A stretch of 64,000 nt of DNA from Brevundimonas sp. NIBR11 (GTDB taxonomy: Bacteria; Pseudomonadota; Alphaproteobacteria; Caulobacterales; Caulobacteraceae), in NCBI RefSeq assembly GCF_027912535.1, contig NZ_CP115465.1:848001-912000 (forward strand), given 5' to 3'. Both the position numbers and the translations under genes were made by a program. Shown here piece by piece: positions 1 to 8,180 of this stretch (position 1 is the first letter of the stretch; each line of letters begins with the position of its first letter). The notes beneath the pieces were generated by a model. It ran no database searches. It saw only the letters and a program-made list of their open reading frames with translations, and had not been told where the DNA came from.

Positions 1-576
1 GGGGTCGAGAGGCACGCGTCGAGTGGTGTTGGACGTGAGGACGGCATTCGCGGCGAGCCGGAAGGTGGCGTGATTCCCCAGGACGAAGGGCATGGGGGTG
101 GTATTGGTTTCGGCCGCCTGAATGTCGTGATCGAGGGTCAGGCCGTCGTCGGCGAGGGCGTAGGTCAGGGTGTGTCGAAAGCCGAAGGGGTAGAAGGCGC
201 GGGTCTGTTCGCTGTCGGTCAGGACGAGGCGGAGACTGGACGGCGTTTGCTCTTCGACCTGCCAAGGTAGGGACCGGGCGAAACCGTGCATGGGCATAGG
301 GTAGTCGACGCCGTCGACGGCCCAGCCGAGGGGCGCCTGTTTGAAGGTTTCGGCGGTGGGTTCGGGACCGGGCGCGAAGGTGCGGCCGATGGCGGGCCAG
401 AGGATGGGGGCGCGACCGGTCCAGCCGGGGGTCGGGCGGAAGTCGCGGCCGCGCCAGAGGAGTTCGCGACCCTCCCATTCCAGACCGCAGAGCTCGGCGC
501 CCCGCTCCGGCGCAATCCAAACCGAGAGCCGACCGTCGGGCGAGGTCAGGTGGATCAGGGCGGGGGCCTCGGTCAC
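1..576 (-). CDS. Aldose 1-epimerase family protein (3' end beyond the window)
   Basis: I read this frame directly from the sequence. It opens with GTG at 576 and stays open for 192 codons to the window edge. The start overlaps the TGA of the upstream lactonase gene (GTGA), which suggests translational coupling. The N-terminus has the family pattern of a beta-sandwich mutarotase: GAELCGLEWEGRELLWRG, then WTGRAPILWPAIGR, and later PFVLGNHATFRL, matching the usual LG-x-H-P-x-F element. Members interconvert anomers of sugars or related hexose derivatives in the cytoplasm. Next to a lactonase and uronate genes it probably handles a sugar released by the locus; the substrate is not evident. Confidence 0.8.
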   Translation of the reverse strand, partial: MTEAPALIHLTSPDGRLSVWIAPERGAELCGLEWEGRELLWRGRDFRPTPGWTGRAPILWPAIGRTFAPGPEPTAETFKQAPLGWAVDGVDYPMPMHGFARSLPWQVEEQTPSSLRLVLTDSEQTRAFYPFGFRHTLTYALADDGLTLDHDIQAAETNTTPMPFVLGNHATFRLAANAVLTSNTTRRVPLDP

Positions 577-1397
577 GCCGCGCCGACGCCCGGATAGGAG
601 AGGAGGAGGCCGTCGATGGCCTCGGTGACGACCATGCCCAGCGTGCCGGACGGGTCGAAGGCGAGGTTGGTCGGCTTGGCGGCGGGGGCGGGCCAGGTGC
701 GCAGAATCTGTCCGTCTTCGTCGATGGCCTGGATCAGGCCCGAGCCATAGAGGGCAAGATAGAGGAGGCCGTCGGGGGCGTAGGCCATGCCGTCGGGACC
801 TAGCGGGGCGCCGCCGACATCCACCCAGGGGCGGGGGGCTGTCCAGGTGCGGGTCTCGGCATCCCAGCCGCCGCGCCACAGGCGCTGGCCCAGGGTCTCG
901 GCGACGATCAGATCCCGACCGTCGGGGGTGAGGGTCAGGCCGTTGGGGAAATGCATGGCCTTGGCGACGAGGGTGATCCGGCCATCAGGAGCGCGGACCC
1001 AGACAGTGCCCATGGGACCGGCCTTGGAGTCGCCGGGGCAGGTGAAGATCATGTTGCCCAGAGGGTCGAAGATCAGGTCGTTGGGGGCGGTGAGGGCGCG
1101 GCCGGGAGCGCTTTCGGCGACGGGCTCGATGCGGACCGGGGCGTCCCAGTCGGACGCGAGGCGGAAGACGGCGTCGCGGGCGTTGTCGCAGAAGAAGACC
1201 TGGCCCCGATGGATGGCGAGGCCGTTCGGCTTGCCGCCGACCTGGAGCCGGGTCAGGGTCCCCTCGGCCCAGCGGAACAGGCCGCCGGCGTTCATCTCCA
1301 CGCCCCAGAGCGCGCCGTCGTGGGCGAAGGCGGGCCCCTCTGGGAAGAGGAGGCCGTCGGCCAGAAGGCGGGGCGCGATGTCGATGTGGTCGGGCAT
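573..1397 (-). CDS. SMP-30/gluconolactonase-type lactonase
   Basis: A 274-residue protein of the SMP-30/LRE beta-propeller family, which hydrolyse sugar lactones with a bound divalent metal. Family signatures seen are LLFPEGPAF near the N-terminus (metal-binding Glu), KPNGLAIHRG, APNDLIFDPLGNMIFT (metal-binding Asn) and MHFPNGLTLTPDGRDLIVAET with a following G-P-D-G-M loop (Asp). I place the start at the ATG at 1397 because upstream in-frame codons run into the divergent neighbour's promoter and the residues after this ATG begin the propeller. It is divergent from the SGNH hydrolase and shares its promoter region and operator. A role in opening an aldonic or aldaric lactone fits the locus. 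Confidence 0.85.
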   Translation of the reverse strand: MPDHIDIAPRLLADGLLFPEGPAFAHDGALWGVEMNAGGLFRWAEGTLTRLQVGGKPNGLAIHRGQVFFCDNARDAVFRLASDWDAPVRIEPVAESAPGRALTAPNDLIFDPLGNMIFTCPGDSKAGPMGTVWVRAPDGRITLVAKAMHFPNGLTLTPDGRDLIVAETLGQRLWRGGWDAETRTWTAPRPWVDVGGAPLGPDGMAYAPDGLLYLALYGSGLIQAIDEDGQILRTWPAPAAKPTNLAFDPSGTLGMVVTEAIDGLLLSYPGVGAA

Positions 1398-1416
1398 GGC
1401 GACTCCGTTGTCCAGC

Positions 1417-1435
1417 TTATCGGATATGCTATCGG
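1417..1435. promoter_or_regulatory. Candidate GntR operator, site A
   Basis: The sequence TTATCGGATATGCTATCGG lies between the divergent lactonase (start 1397) and SGNH hydrolase (start 1459). It contains the perfect odd-centred palindrome TATC-G-GATA. The same motif occurs at 3045-3064 and 8098-8114, each time in a divergent promoter region of this locus. I infer that it is bound by the FadR-type GntR encoded at 2214-2969. Confidence 0.6.
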
Positions 1436-1458
1436 TCGGAGGTTGGAAAGGAGTGATC

Positions 1459-2217
1459 ATGGGCGCGAGCGACAGGGACAGGACCGGGGTGGATCGTGCG
1501 AGCGTCCATCCGCTGGGCCAGCGCAGCGCGGCCGAGATGACCATCGCGGAGTTCGCCACCCGCTGGGTCATGCAGGTCGCCGACGTGGCGGAGATCGGTC
1601 GCTATGCCGCCGACAACGATCGGCTGGCCGCCTTGCCGAAGCCGGATCGGCGGGTGGTTTTCCTGGGCGATTCCATCACCGAGTTCTGGGGCGATCTGCA
1701 GGTGCTGGCGCCGGACGGGCCGCAACTTGTGAACCGGGGCATCTCGGGGCAGGGGACGGTGCAGATGCTGCTGCGGATCCAAGAGGATGTCGTGGCGTTG
1801 AGGCCGGACGCCATGGTCCTGACGGCGGGAGCGAATGATATCCGGGCCTTCGTCGGCGATGTGCGCTCGGCGGGGGAGGCGGCGGTGATCCGGATCCTGA
1901 GGAACATCGCCTCGATAACCGACATCGCGCGGGCGCATGGGATGGCGGTGACGATCGGGTCGATGACGCCCATTTGCGACAAGGCCAGAGCGCCCCAGAC
2001 CCTGCATCGCGATCCGGGCCGGATCCGGGAGTTGAACGAGGGGCTGAAGGCGTTCGCCGAGCGATCGAGGTTTGGCTTCCTTGATTATCACGCGGCGCTG
2101 GTCGGGGAGGACGGGCTGATGCGACCCGAGTTCACCGAGGACGGGCTGCACCCCAATCTGGCCGGCTATCAGCGGATGACCCTGGTGCTGAAGGCGTCGG
2201 GCGTGCTGGAGGTCTAG
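1459..2217 (+). CDS. SGNH/GDSL-family hydrolase
   Basis: A 252-residue protein. The start is the ATG at 1459, preceded by a strong Shine-Dalgarno GGAAAGGAG. Block I is FLGDSITEFWG with the nucleophilic Ser. Block II Gly is in NRGISGQGT, block III is GANDI, and the C-terminal catalytic Asp-His pair is in EDGLHPNLAGY. It resembles the acyl-hydrolase/sugar-esterase branch that de-esterifies carbohydrates. About 40 residues precede the hydrolase core with no convincing signal peptide, so it is probably cytoplasmic. Divergent from the lactonase and convergent with gntR (the stops overlap). It may remove acyl groups from imported sugar acids; this is inference. Confidence 0.83.
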   Translation: MGASDRDRTGVDRASVHPLGQRSAAEMTIAEFATRWVMQVADVAEIGRYAADNDRLAALPKPDRRVVFLGDSITEFWGDLQVLAPDGPQLVNRGISGQGTVQMLLRIQEDVVALRPDAMVLTAGANDIRAFVGDVRSAGEAAVIRILRNIASITDIARAHGMAVTIGSMTPICDKARAPQTLHRDPGRIRELNEGLKAFAERSRFGFLDYHAALVGEDGLMRPEFTEDGLHPNLAGYQRMTLVLKASGVLEV

Positions 2218-2969
2218 CGGCCCTTCCGCTCGGCCAGAACGGCGTCGACCGTCGGCATGGCGGCGCGAAAATGCAGGTGCATGGCGGCGACGGCGGCTTC
2301 GGGATCGCGGGCGGCGATAGCCTCGACCAGCATACGGTGGCGCGGCAGGGTCATCTCGTCCCGCCCTTGGGTCTTGGCGCGCAGGACCGAGATGGTCTCG
2401 GCCATGGAATCCGACAGGGCGTCGATCAGGAAGGCGACGAGGGAGTTCCGCGACATGTGGGCGATCAGCCGGTGGAAGGCGATGTCGGCGACGACGCATT
2501 TGTCCTGGTCGGGGAAGTCGGCTTCCAGGGTCGCCATGGCCTCGCGCAGGCGGGCGATGTCCTCGTCCGTGGCCAGTTCGGCGGCGCGGCGGACCGCATA
2601 GGTCTCCAGCGCCCGGCGTAGTTCGACTGCGTCGCGCAAGCCGTCCGGATTGATGTGCAGGGCGAAGCGCAGCATCTGGCGAACCGGCTCGGGGGCCAGG
2701 CGGCCGACCGTGGTCTGTTTGCCCTGTTTGATGTCGACGATGCCGAGGGCCGACAGCTTGCGGATGGCCTCGCGCACGACAGGCTTGGACACGCCCAGCC
2801 GTTTGCCGATGTCGCTCTCGGACGGCAGCGAATCGCCCGGCATCATGGCGCGGCCGATGATCTGCTGGGTGAGGGACTGGGCCACCGTGTCGGACAGCAG
2901 GGGCCGATCGTTTCCGATCGGGTTCATCTCGTCCATCGCCACCGGGTCCTCAAGCTCACGCGTCGTCAA
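2214..2969 (-). CDS. FadR/GntR-family transcriptional regulator (FCD domain)
   Basis: A 251-residue regulator. The winged-helix domain (residues about 25-95) contains the GntR signature PGDSLPSESDIGKRLGVSKPVVREAIRKLSALG in segments. The all-helical FCD effector domain follows, with candidate metal/ligand residues in ADIAFHRLIAH, LPRHRMLVEAI and AMHLHFR. FCD regulators of sugar-acid loci usually bind a pathway intermediate and release DNA. The gene is divergent from the TonB receptor, and the intervening region carries operator site B, so it is probably autoregulated and is the likely local repressor of the 1-10.2 kb genes. Confidence 0.88.
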   Translation of the reverse strand: MTTRELEDPVAMDEMNPIGNDRPLLSDTVAQSLTQQIIGRAMMPGDSLPSESDIGKRLGVSKPVVREAIRKLSALGIVDIKQGKQTTVGRLAPEPVRQMLRFALHINPDGLRDAVELRRALETYAVRRAAELATDEDIARLREAMATLEADFPDQDKCVVADIAFHRLIAHMSRNSLVAFLIDALSDSMAETISVLRAKTQGRDEMTLPRHRMLVEAIAARDPEAAVAAMHLHFRAAMPTVDAVLAERKGR

Positions 2970-3044
2970 ATCTCAGTCTCCATCAACCGTCGCGTGTCGG
3001 CAAACGACGCGCAGTCGATCCCACATTCGCGCCCTATTGCGCAA

Positions 3045-3064
3045 CTGATCAGATATGTTCTAAC
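3045..3064. promoter_or_regulatory. Candidate GntR operator, site B
   Basis: CTGATCAGATATGTTCTAAC lies between gntR (start 2969) and the TonB receptor (start 3127). It matches site A and site C over the 14-bp core T-N-ATC-R-GATATG-Y-T. The half-site palindrome is GATC-A-GATA here, one mismatch from perfect. Confidence 0.6.
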
Positions 3065-3126
3065 CTCATATGTAGGCGAGCTAAGCATAAGGCTGAAAAC
3101 CAGCCATGTCGCCATGGGGAGATGCA

Positions 3127-5868
3127 ATGATTGTCAGGTCGTTGAAGTCGCGCGTGCTGATGGGTTCCGCCCTCGCCGCTGTCCTGTTCGCGGCGCCGTC
3201 CGCGTTCGCCCAGACCGCCGACGGAAGCCAGGTCGCCGATCCGCAAGAAGCCGATCAGGTCGACGAGATCGTCGTCACCGGCATTCGCGGCAGCCTTCGC
3301 GCGTCGATCGAGCAGAAGCGCGACGCCGACAACATCGTCGAGGTCATCACCGCGACCGACATCGGCAAGCTGCCCGACGAGAACGTGGCCGATTCGCTGC
3401 AGCGCGTGACCGGCGTCCAGATTAGCCGCGAAGGCGGGGAGGGCCGCAGCGCCAACATCCGCGGTCTGGCCGCGACCACCTATATCAACGGCCGCTCGGC
3501 CGCGTCGCCGGGTCGTACGCGCGACTTCGACCTGCGCAACCTGACCGCCGACTTCTTCGAGGCCGTCGAGGTCTCCAAATCGGTGCTGGCTTCGCAGCCG
3601 GAGGGCACGCTGGGCGGCTCGATCAATCTGGTGACGCGGAAGCCTCTGAGCTTCTCTGATCGCACGCTGTCGGCGGGGCTGGAAGCGACCTATTCGGACT
3701 ACAGCGAACAATGGGATCCGCGCGGGACCTTCTTCATCGCCGACCGGATCACGGACAATTTCGGCGCCTCGTTCGGCGTGTCCTACAGCCGCCGTTCGAT
3801 CCGTCAGGACGCCGCCTTCAACCAGGGCGGCATGCAGATCGGCATCGCGCCGGGCGTGACCGGGTTCGACTTCAACCGCGACGGCGTCCGCAACGACTAC
3901 ATCCGGCCAAACGACTATCGCTTCAGCACCCAGCTGACGGAGCGCGAGCGGATCGGCGGGGACATCACCCTGCAATGGCGTCCGACCGACGACGTGACCC
4001 TGCGTCTGGACGGGACGGCGGCGCGTCTGGTCAATGACACGACCTCGGCCTTCATGAGCGTGGCCAACGGCTTCGCCACGGCCAATGCGTCGAACATCGT
4101 GCTGGACTCGAACGGCTTCCTGCAGAGCGGCACCTTCCGCAACTCGGCGGTCAACGTGGACGGCCGCTATGCGCCGGAGGTGCTGAACACCCACACGTTC
4201 GGCTTCAACGGGCAGTGGACGCCGGGCAACTGGACGGTGACCCTGGACGCCTCGACCTCGGCCGGGGACTATCAGGAGGTCGCCCAGATCCTGCGCTTCG
4301 GCGGGCCTCTGGCGACGGTCAATGTCCGGCCGACGGGCGACAGCTCGCCCTACAATGTCGAGATCCTGACGGCGGCGGGCGCGCCCTACGACTTCTTCCT
4401 GGAGACGCAGTTCCTGCCCAACCTCACCTTCGACCGGGTGACCCTGGCGCGCCAGCGGAACAACATCGTCACCCTGGACGGGATGTACCAGTTCGACGAC
4501 GGCTTCTTCGACAATGTGAAGTTCGGGGTGCGAGCCAGCGACTTCCTGTTCACCGCCTCGGAAGCCAATATCGGCAACGAGTTCAACGACACGACGAACC
4601 CGGCCTTCTATCGAAACGGCGTCCGGCTGAATGCGTCGCAGAGCCCGTTCAGCGGCATCGTCACGCGCAACTTCCCGTCGGAAGGCGGCTTCTTCGCCGG
4701 CGAGAGCGGAAGCTTCCCGCGCGAGTGGCTTACCACGGTCTACACGGGCCAGAACGTAGAGGCCGGGTCGCGCAACTGGCGCAACCTGCTGAACTTCAAC
4801 ACGCGCCGGGCGGTCCTTCCGCTGAGCGTCGCGCGGGTCGAGGAACAGACGCAAGGCATCTGGGCGACGACCGACATCGACACCGAACTATTCGGCCTGC
4901 GCGTGCGGGCCAACGTCGGGGTGCGGGTGGTGCAGACCGACCTCACCTCCTCGGGCTTCGACGCCCAGTCGCGGCCGATCTCGGTGGAAAACTCCTACAC
5001 CGACACCCTGCCGGCCGGTAACGTCCGCATCGATCTGTCGGAAGATCTGGTGTTCCGCTTCGCGGCGGCCAAGATCCTGCAGCGCGCCGACCTGGCCGAC
5101 CTAACAACGAGCTTCAACGTCATCCCCGGCGGCGGCACGGCCTCGATCGGCAACCCGAACCTGCTGCCGTACGAGGCGACCAACTACGACGCCGCACTGG
5201 AATGGTATTTCTCGGAAGACGGCCTGCTGTCCGGCACCATCTTCTACAAGGACGTGACCAATTTCTTGATCTCCCAGACGACCCTGGCCGAGATCCCCGG
5301 CTATGTGCCGTTGAACCGTCCGCCGGGCGATCCGCTGGGCAACCAGTTCTTCATCACCCAGCGCATCAACGGCTCGGGCGCGACCATCCAGGGCATCGAG
5401 CTGAGCTATCAGCAGCCCTTCACCTTCCTGCCCGTCGAAGGGTTCGGCACGGTGCTGAACTACACCTATTCGGACGCCGAGACGACGACGGGGGCGCCAT
5501 ATGAGGGCCTGTCGGAGCACACCTTCAACGTCATCGCCTACTATGAGAACGGCCCGGTCAACGCCCGTCTCGCCTACAACTACAAGAGCGAGTCGGCCCA
5601 GACGGTGGGTCTGAACATCAACTCCAACAGCCTGGGGTCCGGCGTCGCCGCCGACGGTCGTCCGATCGGTCTCTATCAGTACCTGATCCCGCAGGGCTTC
5701 CTGGACGCTTCGTTCAGCTACCAGATCAACGACGACGTCCGCTTCGTGGTCGAGGGCATCAATCTGACCGACCAGCAGTCGGTCCTCTACGTCAACGACC
5801 GCTCGACCGTGAACGAGGTCATCAAGACCGATCGCCGGGTGACCGTCGGCGTCAAGATGACCTTCTGA
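3127..5868 (+). CDS. TonB-dependent receptor (Xanthomonas/Caulobacter type)
   Basis: A 913-residue outer-membrane receptor. I chose the ATG at 3127 because it has GGGGAGA upstream and is directly followed by a signal peptide (charged IVRSLKSR, then a hydrophobic stretch ending PSAFAQ). A TonB box-like VDEIVVTG is followed by the plug domain with GSLRASIEQKRDADNIVEVI and GKLPDENVADSLQRVTGVQI. The beta-barrel ends in an aromatic strand, VGVKMTF. This subfamily takes up plant-derived oligosaccharides and sugar acids. The gene is divergent from gntR and first of a likely operon with the RraA-like gene, although a hairpin separates them. The ligand is likely a uronate-containing glycan by context only. 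Confidence 0.92.
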   Translation: MIVRSLKSRVLMGSALAAVLFAAPSAFAQTADGSQVADPQEADQVDEIVVTGIRGSLRASIEQKRDADNIVEVITATDIGKLPDENVADSLQRVTGVQISREGGEGRSANIRGLAATTYINGRSAASPGRTRDFDLRNLTADFFEAVEVSKSVLASQPEGTLGGSINLVTRKPLSFSDRTLSAGLEATYSDYSEQWDPRGTFFIADRITDNFGASFGVSYSRRSIRQDAAFNQGGMQIGIAPGVTGFDFNRDGVRNDYIRPNDYRFSTQLTERERIGGDITLQWRPTDDVTLRLDGTAARLVNDTTSAFMSVANGFATANASNIVLDSNGFLQSGTFRNSAVNVDGRYAPEVLNTHTFGFNGQWTPGNWTVTLDASTSAGDYQEVAQILRFGGPLATVNVRPTGDSSPYNVEILTAAGAPYDFFLETQFLPNLTFDRVTLARQRNNIVTLDGMYQFDDGFFDNVKFGVRASDFLFTASEANIGNEFNDTTNPAFYRNGVRLNASQSPFSGIVTRNFPSEGGFFAGESGSFPREWLTTVYTGQNVEAGSRNWRNLLNFNTRRAVLPLSVARVEEQTQGIWATTDIDTELFGLRVRANVGVRVVQTDLTSSGFDAQSRPISVENSYTDTLPAGNVRIDLSEDLVFRFAAAKILQRADLADLTTSFNVIPGGGTASIGNPNLLPYEATNYDAALEWYFSEDGLLSGTIFYKDVTNFLISQTTLAEIPGYVPLNRPPGDPLGNQFFITQRINGSGATIQGIELSYQQPFTFLPVEGFGTVLNYTYSDAETTTGAPYEGLSEHTFNVIAYYENGPVNARLAYNYKSESAQTVGLNINSNSLGSGVAADGRPIGLYQYLIPQGFLDASFSYQINDDVRFVVEGINLTDQQSVLYVNDRSTVNEVIKTDRRVTVGVKMTF

Positions 5869-5900
5869 CCGTGCGTTTTTCCGCCTCCTGAAGCGGCCTG

Positions 5901-5938
5901 CCGGCTCGACCGCGAAAGCGGTCGGGCCGGGTCTTTTC
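5901..5938 (+). terminator. Intrinsic terminator after the TonB receptor gene
   Basis: A 13-bp stem (5901-5913 pairs with 5918-5930, one T-G wobble) closed by a GAAA tetraloop, followed by GTCTTTTCC. It should stop or attenuate transcription between the receptor gene and the RraA-like gene. Confidence 0.7.
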
Positions 5939-6004
5939 CGGAGACCAGTTTCTTCCCCGAGGCGACCGGCTGGACCGGCGCCGAATGCCGCCAGGAGCCC
6001 TTGA

Positions 6005-6748
6005 ATGTCCGCCGATCAACTCCGTGCCGAAGTCGGCATGATGAAGCTGGAGAAGCTTATCGAAGCGCGGGAGACCGTCAGCGACGCGGTCCTGTCTATC
6101 CCTGAGAAGGAGCTGATCGCCCGCTACGAGAAGCTCTACACCGGCCTGGTGTCGGATGTGATGCGCGAGTTCGCCCTGCTGGACCAGGCCGTGCCCGGTT
6201 CGATCCAGGCTCTGCGGCCGGGACCGGTCGTGGCCGGCTTCGCCTTCACCGTGAAGAGCGCGCCGAACGTCAAGATCACCGGCGAGATGAGCTTCCGCGC
6301 CCAGATGCTGGAGGAGATGGGCGAGGATCACTTCGTGATGTGGGACGCCTCGAACGACGAGCGCGGGACCATGTGGGGCGGGGTCATGACCGCGACCGCC
6401 AAGAAGATGGGCGTCAAGGGCGCCTGTATCGACGGCGGCATCCGCGACACCGCCCAGATCATTCCGGCCGAGTTCCCGGTCTTCTACAAATACCGCAGCC
6501 CGAACGGGTCGCTGGGCCGCTGCCTGATCACCCACTACCAGATCCCGATCAAGATCGGCGACGTGACCATCAAGCCGGGCGACCTGGTCGTCGGCGACGG
6601 CGACGGGGTGGTGGTGGTTCCGCGCGACATCTGCGTCGATGTCCTGCTGCGCGCCGAGGAGATGCACGCGGGCGAGATGAAGATTTTCTCGTGGGTCGAG
6701 CAGGGAGACTCGATCTCCGACATCACGGGCAAGGGCGGCTACTTCTAG
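6005..6748 (+). CDS. RraA-fold protein, HMG/CHA aldolase-like
   Basis: A 247-residue RraA/4-hydroxy-4-methyl-2-oxoglutarate aldolase-family protein. The start is ATG 6005, with CAGGAG upstream. Characteristic elements are LVSDVM near residue 50, GVMTATAKKMGVKGACIDGGIRDT (Arg-Asp of the pyruvate/metal site) and PGDLVVGDGDGVVVVP. Enzymes of this family are divalent-metal class II pyruvate aldolases; RraA itself inhibits RNase E. With an extended N-terminus and a sugar-acid locus, an aldolase or decarboxylase role on a 2-keto acid is more likely than RNase regulation. A second paralogue sits at 11109-11798. Confidence 0.82.
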   Translation: MSADQLRAEVGMMKLEKLIEARETVSDAVLSIPEKELIARYEKLYTGLVSDVMREFALLDQAVPGSIQALRPGPVVAGFAFTVKSAPNVKITGEMSFRAQMLEEMGEDHFVMWDASNDERGTMWGGVMTATAKKMGVKGACIDGGIRDTAQIIPAEFPVFYKYRSPNGSLGRCLITHYQIPIKIGDVTIKPGDLVVGDGDGVVVVPRDICVDVLLRAEEMHAGEMKIFSWVEQGDSISDITGKGGYF

Positions 6749-6775
6749 AAGCGGCCCGGGCACCGGGAGCAAGGA

Positions 6776-6812
6776 GGGGCGGACCGGGAGACCGGTCCGC
6801 CCCTTTCGTTTG
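6776..6812. terminator. Bidirectional intrinsic terminator
   Basis: A perfect 12-bp stem (6776-6787 with 6792-6803) and GAGA tetraloop, followed by TTTCGTTTG. It lies between the convergent RraA-like gene and MFS gene and can serve both. Confidence 0.85.
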
Positions 6813-8078
6813 TCAGGCGCCCTGGTGAGGGCGCAGCGGCCGGATCATGGTGGCGATGAACAGGACGACGCCGGCGATCAGAGCGGCGCCGGCCAGCATC
6901 TGCATGCCGCCTTCGAGGCCGTACTGGGCCTTCATCGAGCCCATGATGGCGGGCGAGGCCGCGCCGATCAGGAAGCCCGACGCCAGCACGATGCCCAGCA
7001 CCGTGGCGCGCAGGCGATCCTCCACCACGTCGAAGACGGCGGCGAAGATGCCCGCATCGTACATGCCGCGCATGACGCCGAAGGCGGCCAGGGCGACGTA
7101 GATGTGGACCAGCGACTGGGTCCCGGCGGCCCACCAGATGAAGGGCGCGCTCGCGACGAGGCCGAAGGCCATGACCCACAGGCGGATGCGCGGGATGGAC
7201 GGGATCAGACGATCGGTCAGCCAGCTCGCGCCCAGCACGCCCACATAGGCACCCATGAAGTGGTAGAAGGTGGCCGAGAAGCCGGCGTCGGCCAGCGTCA
7301 GTCCGAACCGCTCGAACAGAAGAGTCGGGGTCCAGGTCAAGAAGCCGACCGAGACGAAGATCAGGCCGCCGAAGGCCAGCATCTGGCCGATCAGAGCTGG
7401 GGTGGTGGCGATCAGCTTCAGCGCCTCTCCGAACAGGGCGCGCTGGGCTCCGGGCTCGCGCGTCACGGGGGCGGGGATGTCGTAGCGCTTGGTGCGGAAG
7501 AAGAAGATCAGACCCCAGGCCAGACCCATGACGCCATAGATGATGAAGGCCGAGCGCCAGCCGTAGGTCTGGCCCGCCCAGCCGGCGAGAAGGCTGCCCA
7601 GGACCGTGCCGGTGTAGTTGGCCGTCTGGTGGATCGACAGGGCGCGAGCGCGCGTCTTCTGGTGGGCGCTGCCGATCAGGGAGCCGGCGGCGGGGGCGTA
7701 GAAGGCCTCGCCCGCGCCGGTGGCGACGCCCCGGAAGAGAAGCAGCAACAAGAAGCTGGAGGCGAAGCCGGTCAGGAGGGTGCCGGTCGAGAATATCAGG
7801 AGGCTGATCAGGACGACGCGGCGCCGGTCGATGATGTCGCCCGCGATCCCGGCGAAGGGCACCAACAGGCCGAAGACGACGGTGAACGTGGTGGCGACCA
7901 GACCCAGCATCTGGTCCGTCAGCTGCAGGTCCGACCGGATCAGGGGCAGGACGACGTTGAAGACCTGACGGTCCGCCTGGTTGAGGAAGAAGGCTCCCCA
8001 CAGGAGCAGGATCAGCTCCCATCTGTATTTTTCGGGCGGGATCAAACGCGATCCGGCGGTCCCCTCTACGCTTGCCAT
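6813..8078 (-). CDS. MFS transporter
   Basis: A 421-residue major facilitator with about 12 hydrophobic segments. The first begins WELILLLWGAFFLNQADRQVFN, shown here only as its edge motifs NQADR and FNVVLP. The loop 2-3 motif is GDIIDRRRVVL, the MFS motif A equivalent. It resembles the anion:cation symporter/hexuronate transporter branch. The gene is divergent from uxuA with operator site C in between, so its substrate is probably the uronate or aldonate dissimilated by UxuA. The inner-membrane location is clear; substrate assignment is by context. Confidence 0.87.
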   Translation of the reverse strand: MASVEGTAGSRLIPPEKYRWELILLLWGAFFLNQADRQVFNVVLPLIRSDLQLTDQMLGLVATTFTVVFGLLVPFAGIAGDIIDRRRVVLISLLIFSTGTLLTGFASSFLLLLLFRGVATGAGEAFYAPAAGSLIGSAHQKTRARALSIHQTANYTGTVLGSLLAGWAGQTYGWRSAFIIYGVMGLAWGLIFFFRTKRYDIPAPVTREPGAQRALFGEALKLIATTPALIGQMLAFGGLIFVSVGFLTWTPTLLFERFGLTLADAGFSATFYHFMGAYVGVLGASWLTDRLIPSIPRIRLWVMAFGLVASAPFIWWAAGTQSLVHIYVALAAFGVMRGMYDAGIFAAVFDVVEDRLRATVLGIVLASGFLIGAASPAIMGSMKAQYGLEGGMQMLAGAALIAGVVLFIATMIRPLRPHQGA

Positions 8079-8097
8079 GGTCGTCTCAACTCCCTAG

Positions 8098-8114
8098 TTA
8101 TCAGATATGTTATG
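8098..8114. promoter_or_regulatory. Candidate GntR operator, site C
   Basis: TTATCAGATATGTTATG, with the perfect palindrome TATC-A-GATA, lies 19 bp upstream of the MFS start and 67 bp upstream of the uxuA start. It is the best match among the three sites of this motif. Confidence 0.62.
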
Positions 8115-8180
8115 ACGTTGGCGGCGAGGGTCGTCCAGCCTGCATTCTCGGCCTTTCGAACGGGGCGTCGAGGTGCTGCA

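Noticed and set aside
787..1838. Long ORFs on the plus strand at 787-2217 (5' part) and 951-1838
   Set aside because: They are antisense to the lactonase or out of frame with the SGNH hydrolase; translations are Arg/Ser/Gly-rich without domains. Only the 1459-2217 part is a gene.
3049..4854. 601-codon ORF antisense to the TonB receptor
   Set aside because: GC-rich third-position artefact; Arg/Val/Gly-rich, no domain, and the receptor reads perfectly on the other strand.
6810..8180. 5' part of a 794-codon plus-strand ORF preceding uxuA
   Set aside because: It is antisense to the MFS transporter; only the last 337 codons resemble a real protein.
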